In this document: in pieces, positions 30,283 through 41,034 of the stretch
Layout of the letters: every line of letters starts with the position of its first letter
Numbering within the stretch: position 1 is the first letter of the stretch
Assembly (NCBI RefSeq): GCF_015493435.1
Contig: NZ_WGDD01000051.1
Span: 1-64,000 of the forward strand
DNA: 64,000 bases
From: Sulfurovum sp.
Lineage (GTDB): Bacteria > Campylobacterota > Campylobacteria > Campylobacterales > Sulfurovaceae
Reading direction: 5' to 3'
Made by a program: the position numbers and the translations under genes
Notes under the pieces: generated by a model
The model's input: only the letters and a program-made list of their open reading frames with translations
What the model was told of the DNA's origin: nothing
Database searches by the model: none

Positions 30283-30464
30283 CGTTTTTTCCTCTTGTAT
30301 GAACTGTCTTGTTTTGGTTTATTGTAGCATAGGTTGTTTGAAGGTTGTTGGTTTGGATAACGATTGACGTAAGCAATCATTTTCCATGAGAAAAATGATT
30401 AGCTTCTCGTATTTGTTAGCATTTAAGTACAGTTGATTTTGTAATCCAGAAAAAGACTTTTCTT

Positions 30465-30487
30465 GTTCCCATGCTTAGCGTGGGAAC
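30465..30487. repeat. REP-like palindrome
   Basis: GTTCCCATGC-TTA-GCGTGGGAAC, 10-bp stem with one G.U. Confidence 0.55.
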
Positions 30488-30618
30488 ACATACAAAAAGT
30501 TTGATGGTATTATGAAGCTGTTTTTATGTTATTTGAATTGAGGTATACACCCCAGGGCACTTCTTTCTTTTGCTCAGGGTGCATTGGCACAGGCAATGTA
30601 GTAGCAGAAGGAGTGTTC

Positions 30619-31080
30619 TTACCCCAAATCCGCACCGAAGCTGCATCCCGCTTCTATTTTGCCTATTCTGGTAGCATGGCGGCCGCCTTCGAATTCGGTA
30701 GAGGCAAAAGCGTCTATCATATCTTCTATAACACCTTTGCCTACGACACGCTCGCCGAAACACAGGATATTTGCATCATTGTGCTGTCTCGTCAGTTTGG
30801 CAGTATAGTGGTCGTGGCAGAGGGCTGCCCGGATGCCGTGTACTTTATTGGCTGAAATGGACATACCTATGCCTGTACCGCAGATAAGAATACCGAAACT
30901 GCCCGGATCGGCGATGACAGCTTCGGTACATTTTTTGGCAAAATCCGGATAGTCCACTCTGTCTGCATTGTCCGGCCCGAGATCAATGATCTCATGGCCG
31001 AGATCGCTTACGATTTCTTTGACATAAGCTTTGACGATATAGCCGGCATGGTCTGTTGCGATGTAGAATTTTTTTGACAT
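30619..31080 (-). CDS. rpiB: Ribose 5-phosphate isomerase B
   Basis: YIATDHAGYIVK, LICGTGIGMSISANK, NDANILCFGERV. Confidence 0.94.
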   Translation of the reverse strand: MSKKFYIATDHAGYIVKAYVKEIVSDLGHEIIDLGPDNADRVDYPDFAKKCTEAVIADPGSFGILICGTGIGMSISANKVHGIRAALCHDHYTAKLTRQHNDANILCFGERVVGKGVIEDMIDAFASTEFEGGRHATRIGKIEAGCSFGADLG

Positions 31081-31133
31081 GTAGTTTCCTTTTTTAAATG
31101 ATTCTGAATTTGGTTCAGATGCTTGTTATGATT

Positions 31134-31778
31134 TTACAGCAGCCATTTCACGATCCATGTAACAGGCTGAAACAGATAATTTGAAATCGGTGTAAAAAGT
31201 ACCGCTATCAGTATCAGCATGCCATAGGGATATATTTTATCATAAAACGCCGCAAAAGATTTCCAGTGCATTCCTTCAGCGAGATAACGGATGGCATTGG
31301 CACCGTCAAGCGGTGGGATAGGCCAGAGGTTAAAGACACCGAGCAGTACATTCAGTACCACACTCTGGTACAGAAAAAGTGCCATAAAGGCTCCGACGGC
31401 CGAATCAGGATGTGCAAAAACAGGGAAAATCACTGCACAAAGTGCTGCAAGGACAAAATTGTAGGTGATCCCGGCAAGGGAAACTGCCACGGCACCGTTG
31501 GTCCCGCCGTTGCGGATGACCGTATCGATATTGATGGGCACAGGTTTTGCCCAACCGAAAATGAACGGAGCACCGGAGAAAAAGAGCAGGGCAGGTACGA
31601 TGATGGTTCCTACCGGGTCAATATGCACAAGAGGATTGATCTTGAGCCGTCCGAGACTTTTGGCGGTATTGTCTCCATATCTGTAGGCAACCCAGCCGTG
31701 CATGATCTCATGTCCGATGATCGCTATCGCCAATGCGAAGACCATGGCAATGATTTTGATGATTTCTAATTCATTCAT
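31134..31778 (-). CDS. Site-2 protease family (M50) membrane protein
   Basis: IIGHEIMHGWVAYRYGD (HExxH), NLWPIPPLDGA. Confidence 0.93.
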   Translation of the reverse strand: MNELEIIKIIAMVFALAIAIIGHEIMHGWVAYRYGDNTAKSLGRLKINPLVHIDPVGTIIVPALLFFSGAPFIFGWAKPVPINIDTVIRNGGTNGAVAVSLAGITYNFVLAALCAVIFPVFAHPDSAVGAFMALFLYQSVVLNVLLGVFNLWPIPPLDGANAIRYLAEGMHWKSFAAFYDKIYPYGMLILIAVLFTPISNYLFQPVTWIVKWLL

Positions 31779-32749
31779 TATTGGATAGGCTGCTCAAGCT
31801 CTAATGTATCTATGCGTCTTCCCACACGTCCCCAGCGGATGCTGTAGCGCTGTTTGTTCCAGAGTGCTTCGCATGCTTTGGAGTCTATGGCTACTTTCCC
31901 GCACACTCTTTTAAGACCTGCATGGTCTCTGCCGCCGCCGAATTTTCCGCCTTTGAGCACCCGTTCGTAAGAGCGGTGTTCGATACTCATATAGATCAGC
32001 CATGGTTTTCCCACGATAAGACGGTAGGGGACAGGACCCCAAAAACGGCTGTCGTTGGAATTGTCCCGGTTGTCGCCTATCATATAGAAATTGTCCTGGG
32101 GTACTTTGGCATACAAAGCATTGATCATCTTGTTTTCCACTTCATATTTAGGTGCATCAAGCCCCTCTACCATTACAGGGATCACATTCACTTCTTTGCC
32201 GTAGACATAGTAGTTCAGAAGCGCTTCAAAAATGTTCATTCCCTCAGGGGCATATTGGATACCGGGGTATTTTTTCATATACGGATTCTCGACCCAGAGT
32301 TTCCCCCGAAGATGTCTGATATTTTCTTTGGGATAGTGTTTTGTGATATACGCATCTCCTTCATGGAAATGGATCAGCAGTTTTTTATCTGCATACAGAA
32401 GTTCGTCGCCGCCGACAGCAACACAGCGCTTGACGTAATGTATCTTTTCGTTTTTCGGATAGCGGAAAATAACGATATCCCCTCTTTGTGGCCGTGAACC
32501 GTCTATAAGATGCCCGTCCCCGTTAAAATCTGGCAGGAGAGGAATTTCCAGCCAAGGAAGATGGGGGGTGGGAATACCATAGGAAAATTTCTTGGCAAAA
32601 AGAAAATCACCGATAAGCAGGGTCCGTTTCATGGAGCCGCTTGGTATCACAAAGGATTGTGCCACGAAAAAGATGAGGAAAAGTACGATGATGATCGTAC
32701 CGGTCCATGAGCTGGAAAATCGATAGAGTCCTGAAAGTGTTTTTTTCAA
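31778..32749 (-). CDS. lepB: Signal peptidase I
   Basis: FVIPSGSMKRTL, YVKRCVAVGGD, MIGDNRDNSNDSRFWG. Confidence 0.95.
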   Translation of the reverse strand: MKKTLSGLYRFSSSWTGTIIIVLFLIFFVAQSFVIPSGSMKRTLLIGDFLFAKKFSYGIPTPHLPWLEIPLLPDFNGDGHLIDGSRPQRGDIVIFRYPKNEKIHYVKRCVAVGGDELLYADKKLLIHFHEGDAYITKHYPKENIRHLRGKLWVENPYMKKYPGIQYAPEGMNIFEALLNYYVYGKEVNVIPVMVEGLDAPKYEVENKMINALYAKVPQDNFYMIGDNRDNSNDSRFWGPVPYRLIVGKPWLIYMSIEHRSYERVLKGGKFGGGRDHAGLKRVCGKVAIDSKACEALWNKQRYSIRWGRVGRRIDTLELEQPIQ

Positions 32750-32752
32750 TGG

Positions 32753-33598
32753 TTATACCCTTTTTTTGGCTGATTTGAGTGTGTTGGAAAGAAGCATCGC
32801 AATGGTCATCGGTCCGACACCGCCCGGAACAGGCGTAATATAGGAACACTTCGGCGCCACATTCTTAAAGTCCACATCACCGACTAGAGAACCGTCTTCG
32901 ATACGGTTGATACCAATATCGATGACGATCGCTCCCTCTTTGACCATATCTTCTTTAATAAGCCCCGGAACACCGACACCTACGACAACGATGTCCGCCG
33001 CAGAGGTATGTGCTTTGAGATCTTTGGTAAAAATATGGGTGACCGTTACCGTGGCATTGGCGTTGAGCAGAAGGCTTGCCATGGGCTTGCCGACAATATT
33101 GCTCGCTCCGACCACACACACGTCTTTACCCTGAAGGTCTATTTCATACTCTTCAAACATTTTCATGACACCAAGCGGTGTACACGCGACAAAACTGTCC
33201 AGTCCCGTGACAAGCCGTCCGACATTATAGGCATGAAATCCGTCTACATCTTTTTTCGGGTCGATCACTTCGAGGATCCGGTCTGTATCGATATGTTTCG
33301 GCAGCGGAAGCTGAACAAGTATACCGTCAATGCGCGGATTGGCATTCATCATCTCTATGGTAGCGATGATCTCGTCTTGCGAGATGGTTTCGGGCATATT
33401 GTGCGTAATGGAATAAAAACCGACTTTTTCGCACGCTTTGGCTTTCATCTTGACATAGGCATGGCTTGCCGGGTCATCCCCGATAAGCAGTACGGCAAGT
33501 CCCGGAACAATATTTTTTACCTGCTTGAGTTCTTCGACTTCTTTAGCTACATTATCCTGGACTTTTTTCGCCAGACTCTTTCCATCAATGAGTTGCAT
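32753..33598 (-). CDS. folD: Bifunctional methylenetetrahydrofolate dehydrogenase/cyclohydrolase
   Basis: DGILVQLPLPKHID, VVGASNIVGKPMASLL, TPVPGGVGPMT. Confidence 0.96.
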   Translation of the reverse strand: MQLIDGKSLAKKVQDNVAKEVEELKQVKNIVPGLAVLLIGDDPASHAYVKMKAKACEKVGFYSITHNMPETISQDEIIATIEMMNANPRIDGILVQLPLPKHIDTDRILEVIDPKKDVDGFHAYNVGRLVTGLDSFVACTPLGVMKMFEEYEIDLQGKDVCVVGASNIVGKPMASLLLNANATVTVTHIFTKDLKAHTSAADIVVVGVGVPGLIKEDMVKEGAIVIDIGINRIEDGSLVGDVDFKNVAPKCSYITPVPGGVGPMTIAMLLSNTLKSAKKRV

Positions 33599-33682
33599 AG
33601 GGCACCCTTATGAATTTTTAGGGTATTATATCGAAAATAGTTTAGGGCATCTCTCAGCCCTCTGTACGAGGTAATATCTGTT

Positions 33683-34039
33683 ATGAAATATCTGTGGTTC
33701 CTGTTGCCCTTTTTATTGTCGGCAAACGAAGATTTCATTTCCCATTATGAATACGGTGAAATGCTCTATCAGCAGCCCAGAGGGGTAAGCTGTGCCGAAT
33801 GCCATGGGAAAAACGGCGAAGGCAGGATCATTGTCGAGTTCAGGGATATTCACGGCAAGAAGGTGCTGCGGGGACCTGATATACGCAAAGAAACACTTGC
33901 TTCAATGATCAACTCCGTCAACAATTATCATAAAATCATGCCGCGCTATTACCTTACCGATGAAGAAGTAAAAGCGATCTATGACTACCTTCAGAAAAAG
34001 AACAGCACCTATCTCGCTGAAACGAACACGACGCAATAA
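33683..34039 (+). CDS. Small periplasmic c-type cytochrome
   Basis: Signal peptide, CAECHGKNGEG, downstream Met. Confidence 0.85.
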   Translation: MKYLWFLLPFLLSANEDFISHYEYGEMLYQQPRGVSCAECHGKNGEGRIIVEFRDIHGKKVLRGPDIRKETLASMINSVNNYHKIMPRYYLTDEEVKAIYDYLQKKNSTYLAETNTTQ

Positions 34040-34077
34040 ATTTAGGCTATAATAATCTTTGATTCACAATACAAGGA

Positions 34078-35508
34078 TTGGATATGCAACTTTACAGAAT
34101 ACTGACCGTACTCTCCCTATCGGGAGGCTTGTCCCTTGCTTCTTCTTTGGCTGTCTATCAGGACAGTTCGATCTATACATACACTCCCCGGGGTACATTC
34201 ATCGGTTTTGCCGACAATGTCAAGGCAAAATGCAAAGGCCGTACTGTGGTATTGAACCAAAGTATTACCTGCCCCAAGGAAGAAAGACTCTGCAAAGTAC
34301 TCGGTACCTTAAATCAGACAGAACAAAAACTCAAAGCTGTCCAGGCAGACATATCTGTACTTCATACCCTGGTCTCTCTGCCTCAGCCCAAAGTCATAGA
34401 CGCGAACAACTGGATAAAAGCTGCCGAACGTATCGGTAAAGAACAGGCCAGACTCTCTTCGGAAGATACGGCATTGAAACAGACACTTCTTCTGCAAAAC
34501 AGAACATTCAGCAGACAGGCCCCTACGCGGAAGGCGCTCTATCTGGAAAAAGAATGTTCCGATGCTCTTGTCCTGGTGTTTTCCTACGGTCAGGTTCAAT
34601 TCAGCACTTACTATGAAGCCCGTCTCTATGGAGAAAAAGAAATTAAAGTAACACAGTATCTTTCTGTAACGAACCGAAGCGGAGTAGATATAGAAGCAGA
34701 TGAAGCAAAGTTCTATTACCGCAGAGCCCAGCAGTCCATCCGCCCGGTGCATTTTTCTCCATGGATCGTAAGCCAATATATACCAAAACGCCTGTATGCC
34801 AAAAAAGTATCAAGGAACATGATGCAGTCTGATGCAGCTGTGATGGCGATGTCCGCTGCAGTTTCCCCGGTGGAAGCACTTGTCCCGGAAGCACAGTATC
34901 TTGCAGCAAGGCAATATCGGATCAAAGATCTTTCTCTGCCTTCATCCGGCAAAGCTGTGGATGTCGAGGTTACTTCATGGAAAGTACCGTTGAAATGCGA
35001 GATCAGGGCTTATCCCTATAGAAACAGCCTTGTATTTGATGTGTGCTCTTTTACTCCTAAAACACAGATAGAACGCAACAGCTGGAAGATCAAAGAAGGC
35101 GATCGCACTATCAATGATACGGCTGTAGGCGAATACGACAACGGTACCTACCGTTTGTATACACAGGCAGTTCCTGACATCAAAGTAACACGCAAACCAC
35201 TGGTCAAAAGAGAAAGAACAACCGGTATTTTCGGCAGTACGGTACGAAAGAAAGACGGTTTCATACTTGTTTTAACCAATAAGTCCGATGCCCGGAAAAA
35301 TATGATCGTAACGGAACGTATGCCTACTTCCGAGACCCAAAAGATCACCGTAAAACTGTTAGAGGTAAAATCAGATAAAAAAGTGGACTATACGGTATCG
35401 AAAGAAGGAAAGATAGAAATGAAGCTGTCACTTGACGCACATGAAACAAAAAAGATAGAAGTGCTGTTTGAAATATCATATGACAAAGCGTTGAAAATTA
35501 CATATTAA
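34078..35508 (+). CDS. DUF4139-like mucoidy-inhibitor-type protein
   Basis: Signal peptide, YLSVTNRSGVDIEADEAKFYYR, long beta-rich C-terminus. Confidence 0.6.
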   Translation: MDMQLYRILTVLSLSGGLSLASSLAVYQDSSIYTYTPRGTFIGFADNVKAKCKGRTVVLNQSITCPKEERLCKVLGTLNQTEQKLKAVQADISVLHTLVSLPQPKVIDANNWIKAAERIGKEQARLSSEDTALKQTLLLQNRTFSRQAPTRKALYLEKECSDALVLVFSYGQVQFSTYYEARLYGEKEIKVTQYLSVTNRSGVDIEADEAKFYYRRAQQSIRPVHFSPWIVSQYIPKRLYAKKVSRNMMQSDAAVMAMSAAVSPVEALVPEAQYLAARQYRIKDLSLPSSGKAVDVEVTSWKVPLKCEIRAYPYRNSLVFDVCSFTPKTQIERNSWKIKEGDRTINDTAVGEYDNGTYRLYTQAVPDIKVTRKPLVKRERTTGIFGSTVRKKDGFILVLTNKSDARKNMIVTERMPTSETQKITVKLLEVKSDKKVDYTVSKEGKIEMKLSLDAHETKKIEVLFEISYDKALKITY

Positions 35509-35588
35509 GAAAAAAAAGGGGGGGGAGGGGAACAGTATCAACTGTATGCCATTCCCGCAGACAAAAAGCCGGGGAATGAAAAGAAGGA

Positions 35589-35807
35589 TTAGAGCGGTGT
35601 TACGTTCTCAGCCTGTGGACCTTTTTGGCCTTCACCGATTTCGAATGTTACTGCCTGACCTTCTGCGAGAGTCACACGACCGCCACCTTCATTGTTTACT
35701 TGACGGAAATGTACGAATACATCGCTCCCACCGTTTTCTTGCTGGATAAATCCATAACCTTTTTCATCATTGAACCATTTCACTGTTCCATTTACTAATT
35801 CTGCCAT
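35589..35807 (-). CDS. cspA: Cold-shock protein
   Basis: [29 protein letters not shown]. Confidence 0.96.
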   Translation of the reverse strand: MAELVNGTVKWFNDEKGYGFIQQENGGSDVFVHFRQVNNEGGGRVTLAEGQAVTFEIGEGQKGPQAENVTPL

Positions 35808-36040
35808 TGTTATACCTTTGGGTTATATTTCACTTCATCTTCACGATGTAAGCGGAATCCAAATTGGTGAGAGTCTTTCGGGGTCTTGCAGGGTTTTACA
35901 CACACATAACACACGATAGATGAACTCGAACCTCATCTTTCATCGAAACAATTGTACCTTCTTTTCTTAGACTTAAGCTTATTTTATACAAAAAATCAAT
36001 TTATTTTTATAAAATAGTTATCTTTTTGTGCTATTCGGGT

Positions 36041-36544
36041 TTAATGCACACCTTTATGAAGCAGATTTTTTAAAAATTCCTCACGCCTCTCTATGCCGAG
36101 AAGCGGATCCCTCGTCAAGTTGGGGTAGGCGCCGCCCAGCCCCTTTCCGTCATTACCGTGACAGCCTCCGCAAATACTGGTATAAAACATGGCGGCATCT
36201 TTGGAATAAGGGGTTTTACACTGTTTTCCCGATAGGCTCAGTACATAGCAGGCGATCTTGGGTGCATCGTTGGGTGAAGCAAACCCGCCCTCCATTTCAC
36301 CGCCTTTGAAATCAAACTGATGTGATCCGTATTTGATCACATTGACAATATAGTTTTTTGCATAGGCAACGGTATGAAGTTTACGAAGCTCTTCGCGTAT
36401 ATGCGGTGTTTTATGTTTTCTGACATGTTCAAGATAGGTACTGTTAACAGTTTTCTGTTTTTTACGGATATGCTGTCCACCGGTTTTAAAGAGTGCAAAA
36501 ACCAGTATAAGAAGAATGAGTAGAGAAGGAATAAGACTTTTCAT
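36041..36544 (-). CDS. Membrane-anchored c-type cytochrome
   Basis: N-terminal TM, CGGCHGNDGKGLGGAYPNL. Confidence 0.86.
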   Translation of the reverse strand: MKSLIPSLLILLILVFALFKTGGQHIRKKQKTVNSTYLEHVRKHKTPHIREELRKLHTVAYAKNYIVNVIKYGSHQFDFKGGEMEGGFASPNDAPKIACYVLSLSGKQCKTPYSKDAAMFYTSICGGCHGNDGKGLGGAYPNLTRDPLLGIERREEFLKNLLHKGVH

Positions 36545-36619
36545 GGGGTGATTCTCTTATAAAAGCTGTTAAAAGGCACTTTCTCACCAGAAAAAGTACC
36601 TTCAAAGTCTGATACGATA

Positions 36620-37084
36620 CTAAATAACCTGTGACAATTTCAGCATGATATCGTTAATTTCCTGTCCGGCTTTTTTTGCCATCTGTTCTACCTCTGTTTT
36701 GGATTCGGCATAAAGACGGGTAATGTCTTTTTGCGTTTCTTCCCATTCTGCTTCTGCTTCCATTTTGGCAAGATGTGCTTTAAGTGCTGCAAGATCAAAC
36801 TCTTTTGCCGTGTTTTTTGAAACAGTAGAGAGGAATCCTTCCGCACTGTCACGGGCATTTTCAAGGACATCCCGTGCTTCCATCATGGCCAGATGGCTTG
36901 TAAGTTCTACATTGGTAGATGATTCCTGAAGCTTTGCCTTTACCTTGTCAAAATATGTTTTAAGGTCGTTCCAGAGGTCAGATGCCTCTTCTGAAAAATC
37001 TTCGCTCATCTCCCCGATCTTCTCTTCAAGTACATCAATGCTCTTCTGCGCCGTTTCAATGAAATCTTCATATTCTTTATGCAT
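36620..37084 (-). CDS. Helical hypothetical protein
   Basis: Charged coiled-coil composition; clean ORF. Confidence 0.6.
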   Translation of the reverse strand: MHKEYEDFIETAQKSIDVLEEKIGEMSEDFSEEASDLWNDLKTYFDKVKAKLQESSTNVELTSHLAMMEARDVLENARDSAEGFLSTVSKNTAKEFDLAALKAHLAKMEAEAEWEETQKDITRLYAESKTEVEQMAKKAGQEINDIMLKLSQVI

Positions 37085-37136
37085 GGTTTCTCCTATATTT
37101 GAAATATTTTTTATTATAACATGCCATCGTTAACCG

Positions 37137-37781
37137 TTACACAACATAGAACAAGATAGCGAAAAAATGCAGTATTGAGCCGATCATGACAAAAAGATGC
37201 CAGATAGTGTGAAAATGCCGGATATTGTCTTTGACATAAAATATTACCCCGCTGCTGTATGCCAGCCCGCCCGCTACCACAAGCCAAAAACCTATAGGGT
37301 CGATATGTGCTTTAAAGGTAGAAAAGTCCAAAACGATCAGCCAGCCCATCACCAGGTAGGCACTCAGGGAGAGCAGTTCAAACCGTCCGGTATAAATGAA
37401 TTTCAGAGCAATACCTACAGCAGCAATGCCCCATTCAAGTCCGAAGAGCACCCACCCGGACGCGCCGCCGATGGTAATCAGTGCAATGGGCGTATAGGAA
37501 CCGGCGATCAATACATAGATGGAAGCATGGTCAAAGATTTGAAAAATATGTTTGGCTCTGTTATGGGTAAGTGCATGATAGAGTGTTGAACTGCCATACA
37601 GTACCATCAGTGACGAACCGTAAATCGCAGCGGCTGTTACATGCAATGCGCCGTGTCCGTGCATTACCGCAAAAACAACAAGCAGTACCAGCGCAGCAAT
37701 ACTCAGTGTAAAACCGATACCGTGTGTTACAGCATTCCATATCTCCTCAATGAGCGCAAAATTATTGACATTGTTACTCAT
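37137..37781 (-). CDS. Haemolysin III / PAQR-family membrane protein
   Basis: EEIWNAVTHGIGFTLS, GSSTLYHAL, DHASIYVLIAGSYTP, 7 TM. Confidence 0.93.
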   Translation of the reverse strand: MSNNVNNFALIEEIWNAVTHGIGFTLSIAALVLLVVFAVMHGHGALHVTAAAIYGSSLMVLYGSSTLYHALTHNRAKHIFQIFDHASIYVLIAGSYTPIALITIGGASGWVLFGLEWGIAAVGIALKFIYTGRFELLSLSAYLVMGWLIVLDFSTFKAHIDPIGFWLVVAGGLAYSSGVIFYVKDNIRHFHTIWHLFVMIGSILHFFAILFYVV

Positions 37782-37784
37782 ATA

Positions 37785-39689
37785 TTATTCTCCTTCTTCC
37801 AACATTTGCAGCCAGATTTCCACATCGGCATCACTCGGCATTTTCCAGTCTGCTCTGGGGCTGAGCGAAACGGTACCCACCTTCGGACCGTCAGGCATAC
37901 AGCTGCGTTTGAACTGCTGGGTGAAAAAGCGCTTTAAAAAGACCCTGAGCCAGCGGGAAACAGTTTGTTCATCATATTGAGTACCAAACGCTTTCAGTGC
38001 AAGATATCGGATTTTGTCAGGCTTGGCACCGTACTTGATGAAATGGTACAAAAAGAAATCATGCAGTGCATAAGGCCCGACAATATTTTCTGTTTCCTGC
38101 ACGATCTCATCTTCATTGTGCGGCAGCAGTTCGGGGCTGATGGGTGTGTCAAGAATATCAGCGATGATATCAGCGATTTTTTCATTGCTTTTGTAATATT
38201 CTATAATATATTGGATCAGTGTCTTCGGAATGCCGGAATTGAGCGCATACATACTCATATGGTCACCGTTGTAAGTACTCCATCCAAGAGCGATCTCGCT
38301 CAGGTCGCCTGTTCCCACGACCAGCCCGCCGACCTTGTTCGCCATATTCATCAAAATCGACGTTCTGGCACGCGCCTGTACGTTTTCGTATGTAACGCTC
38401 AACTCTTCAGGGTCATGCGCTATGGCTTCAAATTCTTTGCGCGAGATTTCCGTAATGTCCACTTCTTTAAGCGTTACACCCAGTGCCTTGCAGAGTTTAA
38501 CCGCATTGGATTTGGTTCTGCTTGTCGTACCGAAACCGGGCATAGTTACAGCAATGATATCTTTGCTGTCCCATCCCATCATTTCAAAAGCTCTGTGTAC
38601 GGAAAGCAGTGCCAGCGTAGAGTCCAACCCGCCGCTGATACCTATGAGCGCTTTTTGAATGCGGGCATGTGCCATTCTCTTGATAAGACCGTGTGCCTGA
38701 ATATGGACAATTTCGTCACAGCGGTGTTTCTTGTCGGCATAGCGGGAGGGAACAAACGGAGCAGGGTCGATTTCCCTTTGCACTTCGCCTGTCTGCGGCA
38801 ATGCTCCCAGTTTGACCGTACGTGTCTTTTTGCGTCTTCCGTCACTGTAGCTTGATTCATTGATGCGCAGCCATCGCAGCCGTTCCAGATCAACATCGGC
38901 AGTTATGAGCGAGTTTTCAAGGCTGAAACGTTCATTTTCGACCAGTGTGCTGCCATACTCGCAAATAAGGGCATGACCTCCATAAACGGTATCGGTGGTC
39001 GATTCGCCTACTCCTGCCGAACTGTACACATAGGCTGCCATACATCTCGCGCTCTGGGTACGTACCAGCTCTTCGCGGTATTCGTGTTTGCCTATGAGTT
39101 CATTGCTGGCGCTGAGATTGAAAAGCAGGTTGGCCCCGTTACTCGCCATATGGTTGCTCGGAGGGGTCACCGCCCAGAGGTCTTCGCATATTTCTATTCC
39201 GAAAGTCATATCTTTGGTATCGGTAAAAAGCAAATCCACACCAAAAGGGATCTCTTTTCCAAAAAGCTCGGTAGTGGTGCGTACGATATCCCGGCCAGAG
39301 ACAAACTGACGTTTTTCATAAAATTCTTTGTGGTTGGGCAGGTAGGATTTTGGAACGATACCCAGAATTTCACCTCTCTGCAGAACCGCAGCACAGTTGT
39401 AAAGCCTGTCTGCCTCAAGCAAAATGATACCGACGATCACAACGGTATCCATTTCTTCTATATTTTTTAATATATAAGAGAGAGATTCGTTCTGTGAAGC
39501 CAGCAGCGTCTGATTGAGAAAAAGATCACTGGCCGTGTATCCGGTAAGGGTAAGTTCGGGGAATACAACGACACTGACCTTTTTGGCATGGGCTTCGTTA
39601 ACGAGGGCCAGGATTTCTTCGGCATTTTTCTGAGGATTTGCTACTATAGTCTTGTTCACTGCCGAAGCAACACGATAAAATCCAAACAT
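37785..39689 (-). CDS. nadE: Glutamine-dependent NAD+ synthase
   Basis: N-terminal nitrilase domain (FPELTLTGY), GISGGLDSTLAL, GTGDLSEIALGWSTYNGDHMS. Confidence 0.95.
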   Translation of the reverse strand: MFGFYRVASAVNKTIVANPQKNAEEILALVNEAHAKKVSVVVFPELTLTGYTASDLFLNQTLLASQNESLSYILKNIEEMDTVVIVGIILLEADRLYNCAAVLQRGEILGIVPKSYLPNHKEFYEKRQFVSGRDIVRTTTELFGKEIPFGVDLLFTDTKDMTFGIEICEDLWAVTPPSNHMASNGANLLFNLSASNELIGKHEYREELVRTQSARCMAAYVYSSAGVGESTTDTVYGGHALICEYGSTLVENERFSLENSLITADVDLERLRWLRINESSYSDGRRKKTRTVKLGALPQTGEVQREIDPAPFVPSRYADKKHRCDEIVHIQAHGLIKRMAHARIQKALIGISGGLDSTLALLSVHRAFEMMGWDSKDIIAVTMPGFGTTSRTKSNAVKLCKALGVTLKEVDITEISRKEFEAIAHDPEELSVTYENVQARARTSILMNMANKVGGLVVGTGDLSEIALGWSTYNGDHMSMYALNSGIPKTLIQYIIEYYKSNEKIADIIADILDTPISPELLPHNEDEIVQETENIVGPYALHDFFLYHFIKYGAKPDKIRYLALKAFGTQYDEQTVSRWLRVFLKRFFTQQFKRSCMPDGPKVGTVSLSPRADWKMPSDADVEIWLQMLEEGE

Positions 39690-39746
39690 GGTATCCTTTC
39701 TCTTTGGCAAAATGTCGGGGTGGGGACACCCCGGCCTACAGGGGAA

Positions 39747-40274
39747 CTACTCTTTTGCTGCGTGAATTTCGATGCCAAGAATATCATCGTTCTGTTCGAT
39801 CTTGTCAAGCACCATGAAACTCTCGGTATCATCTTCGTCTATCGCACCGAATACGGTATGAACACCATTCAGGTGGGGACATGCTGCAAAACAGATGAAG
39901 AACTGGCTTCCGCCTGTATTCGGACCTGCATGCGCCATGGAAAGAGACCCTCTTCTGTGAGGATGTGTACTGGTATCTGTCTCACAGTCTATCTGCCAGT
40001 CCGGTCCGCCTGTGCCTGCCATTGCAGGGTTGCCGCCAGGACCTGAGTTGGGGCATCCGCCCTGTGCCATAAATCCGGGAATCACTCTGTGAAATTTCAA
40101 ATTGTTGTAAAAGCCTTCATTGGCAAGGTGTGCAAAATTCGCTACTGTATTGGGAGCATCTTCCGGGAAAAGTTTGATCCAAATGTCACCTTTGTTCGTT
40201 TTGATCTTGGCGTACTGGTATGTATCCATAACATCCTGCGGTATGTCATATCGTTTTGATTGTTTTCCAAACAT
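39747..40274 (-). CDS. Peptidyl-prolyl cis-trans isomerase (cyclophilin)
   Basis: [35 protein letters not shown]. Confidence 0.95.
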   Translation of the reverse strand: MFGKQSKRYDIPQDVMDTYQYAKIKTNKGDIWIKLFPEDAPNTVANFAHLANEGFYNNLKFHRVIPGFMAQGGCPNSGPGGNPAMAGTGGPDWQIDCETDTSTHPHRRGSLSMAHAGPNTGGSQFFICFAACPHLNGVHTVFGAIDEDDTESFMVLDKIEQNDDILGIEIHAAKE

Positions 40275-40341
40275 GTCGTTTAGTCCTTATATATTAAAAT
40301 TAGGCTATTATTATACCACTAAAAAATAAGAGGCATTAACG

Positions 40342-41034
40342 ATGGATTTATGTGTAGCACTTGATCTTCCTTCCGCAGAAGAAAACCTTGCCCTTGCGGA
40401 ATCACTTAAAACATACAACATTTGGATGAAAGTGGGGTTTCGTGCCTACATACGCGACGGAAAAGCTTTTATTGGGGCACTTAAAAAGATCAACCCCGAA
40501 TTCAGGATCTTCCTCGATCTCAAACTTTATGACATTCCCAATACCATGGCAGATGCAGCCGAAGAGATCGCGAAACTGGGGGTTGACATGTTCAACATTC
40601 ATGCAAGTGCAGGAGCTGTAGCCATGAAAAGCGTTATGCAAAGGCTCTCTTCCTATGAAAACCGCCCCTTGGTCCTGGCCGTAACAGCCTTGACATCGTT
40701 TGATGAAGAAAATTTTCGTATGATCTATGAAAAAGGCATTAATGAGAAGGCGGAGCAGTTTGCCAAAATGAGCTTTGAGAATGGTCTGGACGGTGTGGTC
40801 TGTTCAACGTTTGAGAGCAGGGCAATCAAAAATGCCACGAGTAACGATTTTTTAACACTCTGCCCGGGTATCAGACCGTTTGGAGAAGATGCCGGTGACC
40901 AGCAGCGTGTTGCGACCCTTGAACGTGCCTATGAAGAGGGAGTCGATTATCCTGTTGTGGGAAGACCTGTCTATAGAGACAGCGATCCCAAAGGAAAAGT
41001 AGATGAAATATTGAAAGTAATATCTACTTTTTAG
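40342..41034 (+). CDS. pyrF: Orotidine 5'-phosphate decarboxylase
   Basis: [43 protein letters not shown]. Confidence 0.96.
   Translation: MDLCVALDLPSAEENLALAESLKTYNIWMKVGFRAYIRDGKAFIGALKKINPEFRIFLDLKLYDIPNTMADAAEEIAKLGVDMFNIHASAGAVAMKSVMQRLSSYENRPLVLAVTALTSFDEENFRMIYEKGINEKAEQFAKMSFENGLDGVVCSTFESRAIKNATSNDFLTLCPGIRPFGEDAGDQQRVATLERAYEEGVDYPVVGRPVYRDSDPKGKVDEILKVISTF

Noticed and set aside
30524-30763. 79-aa minus ORF in the apt-rpiB gap
   Set aside because: Arg/Cys-rich out-of-frame read of the rpiB 3' end.
37965-38855. 296-aa plus-strand ORF
   Set aside because: Antisense to nadE; no recognisable motif.
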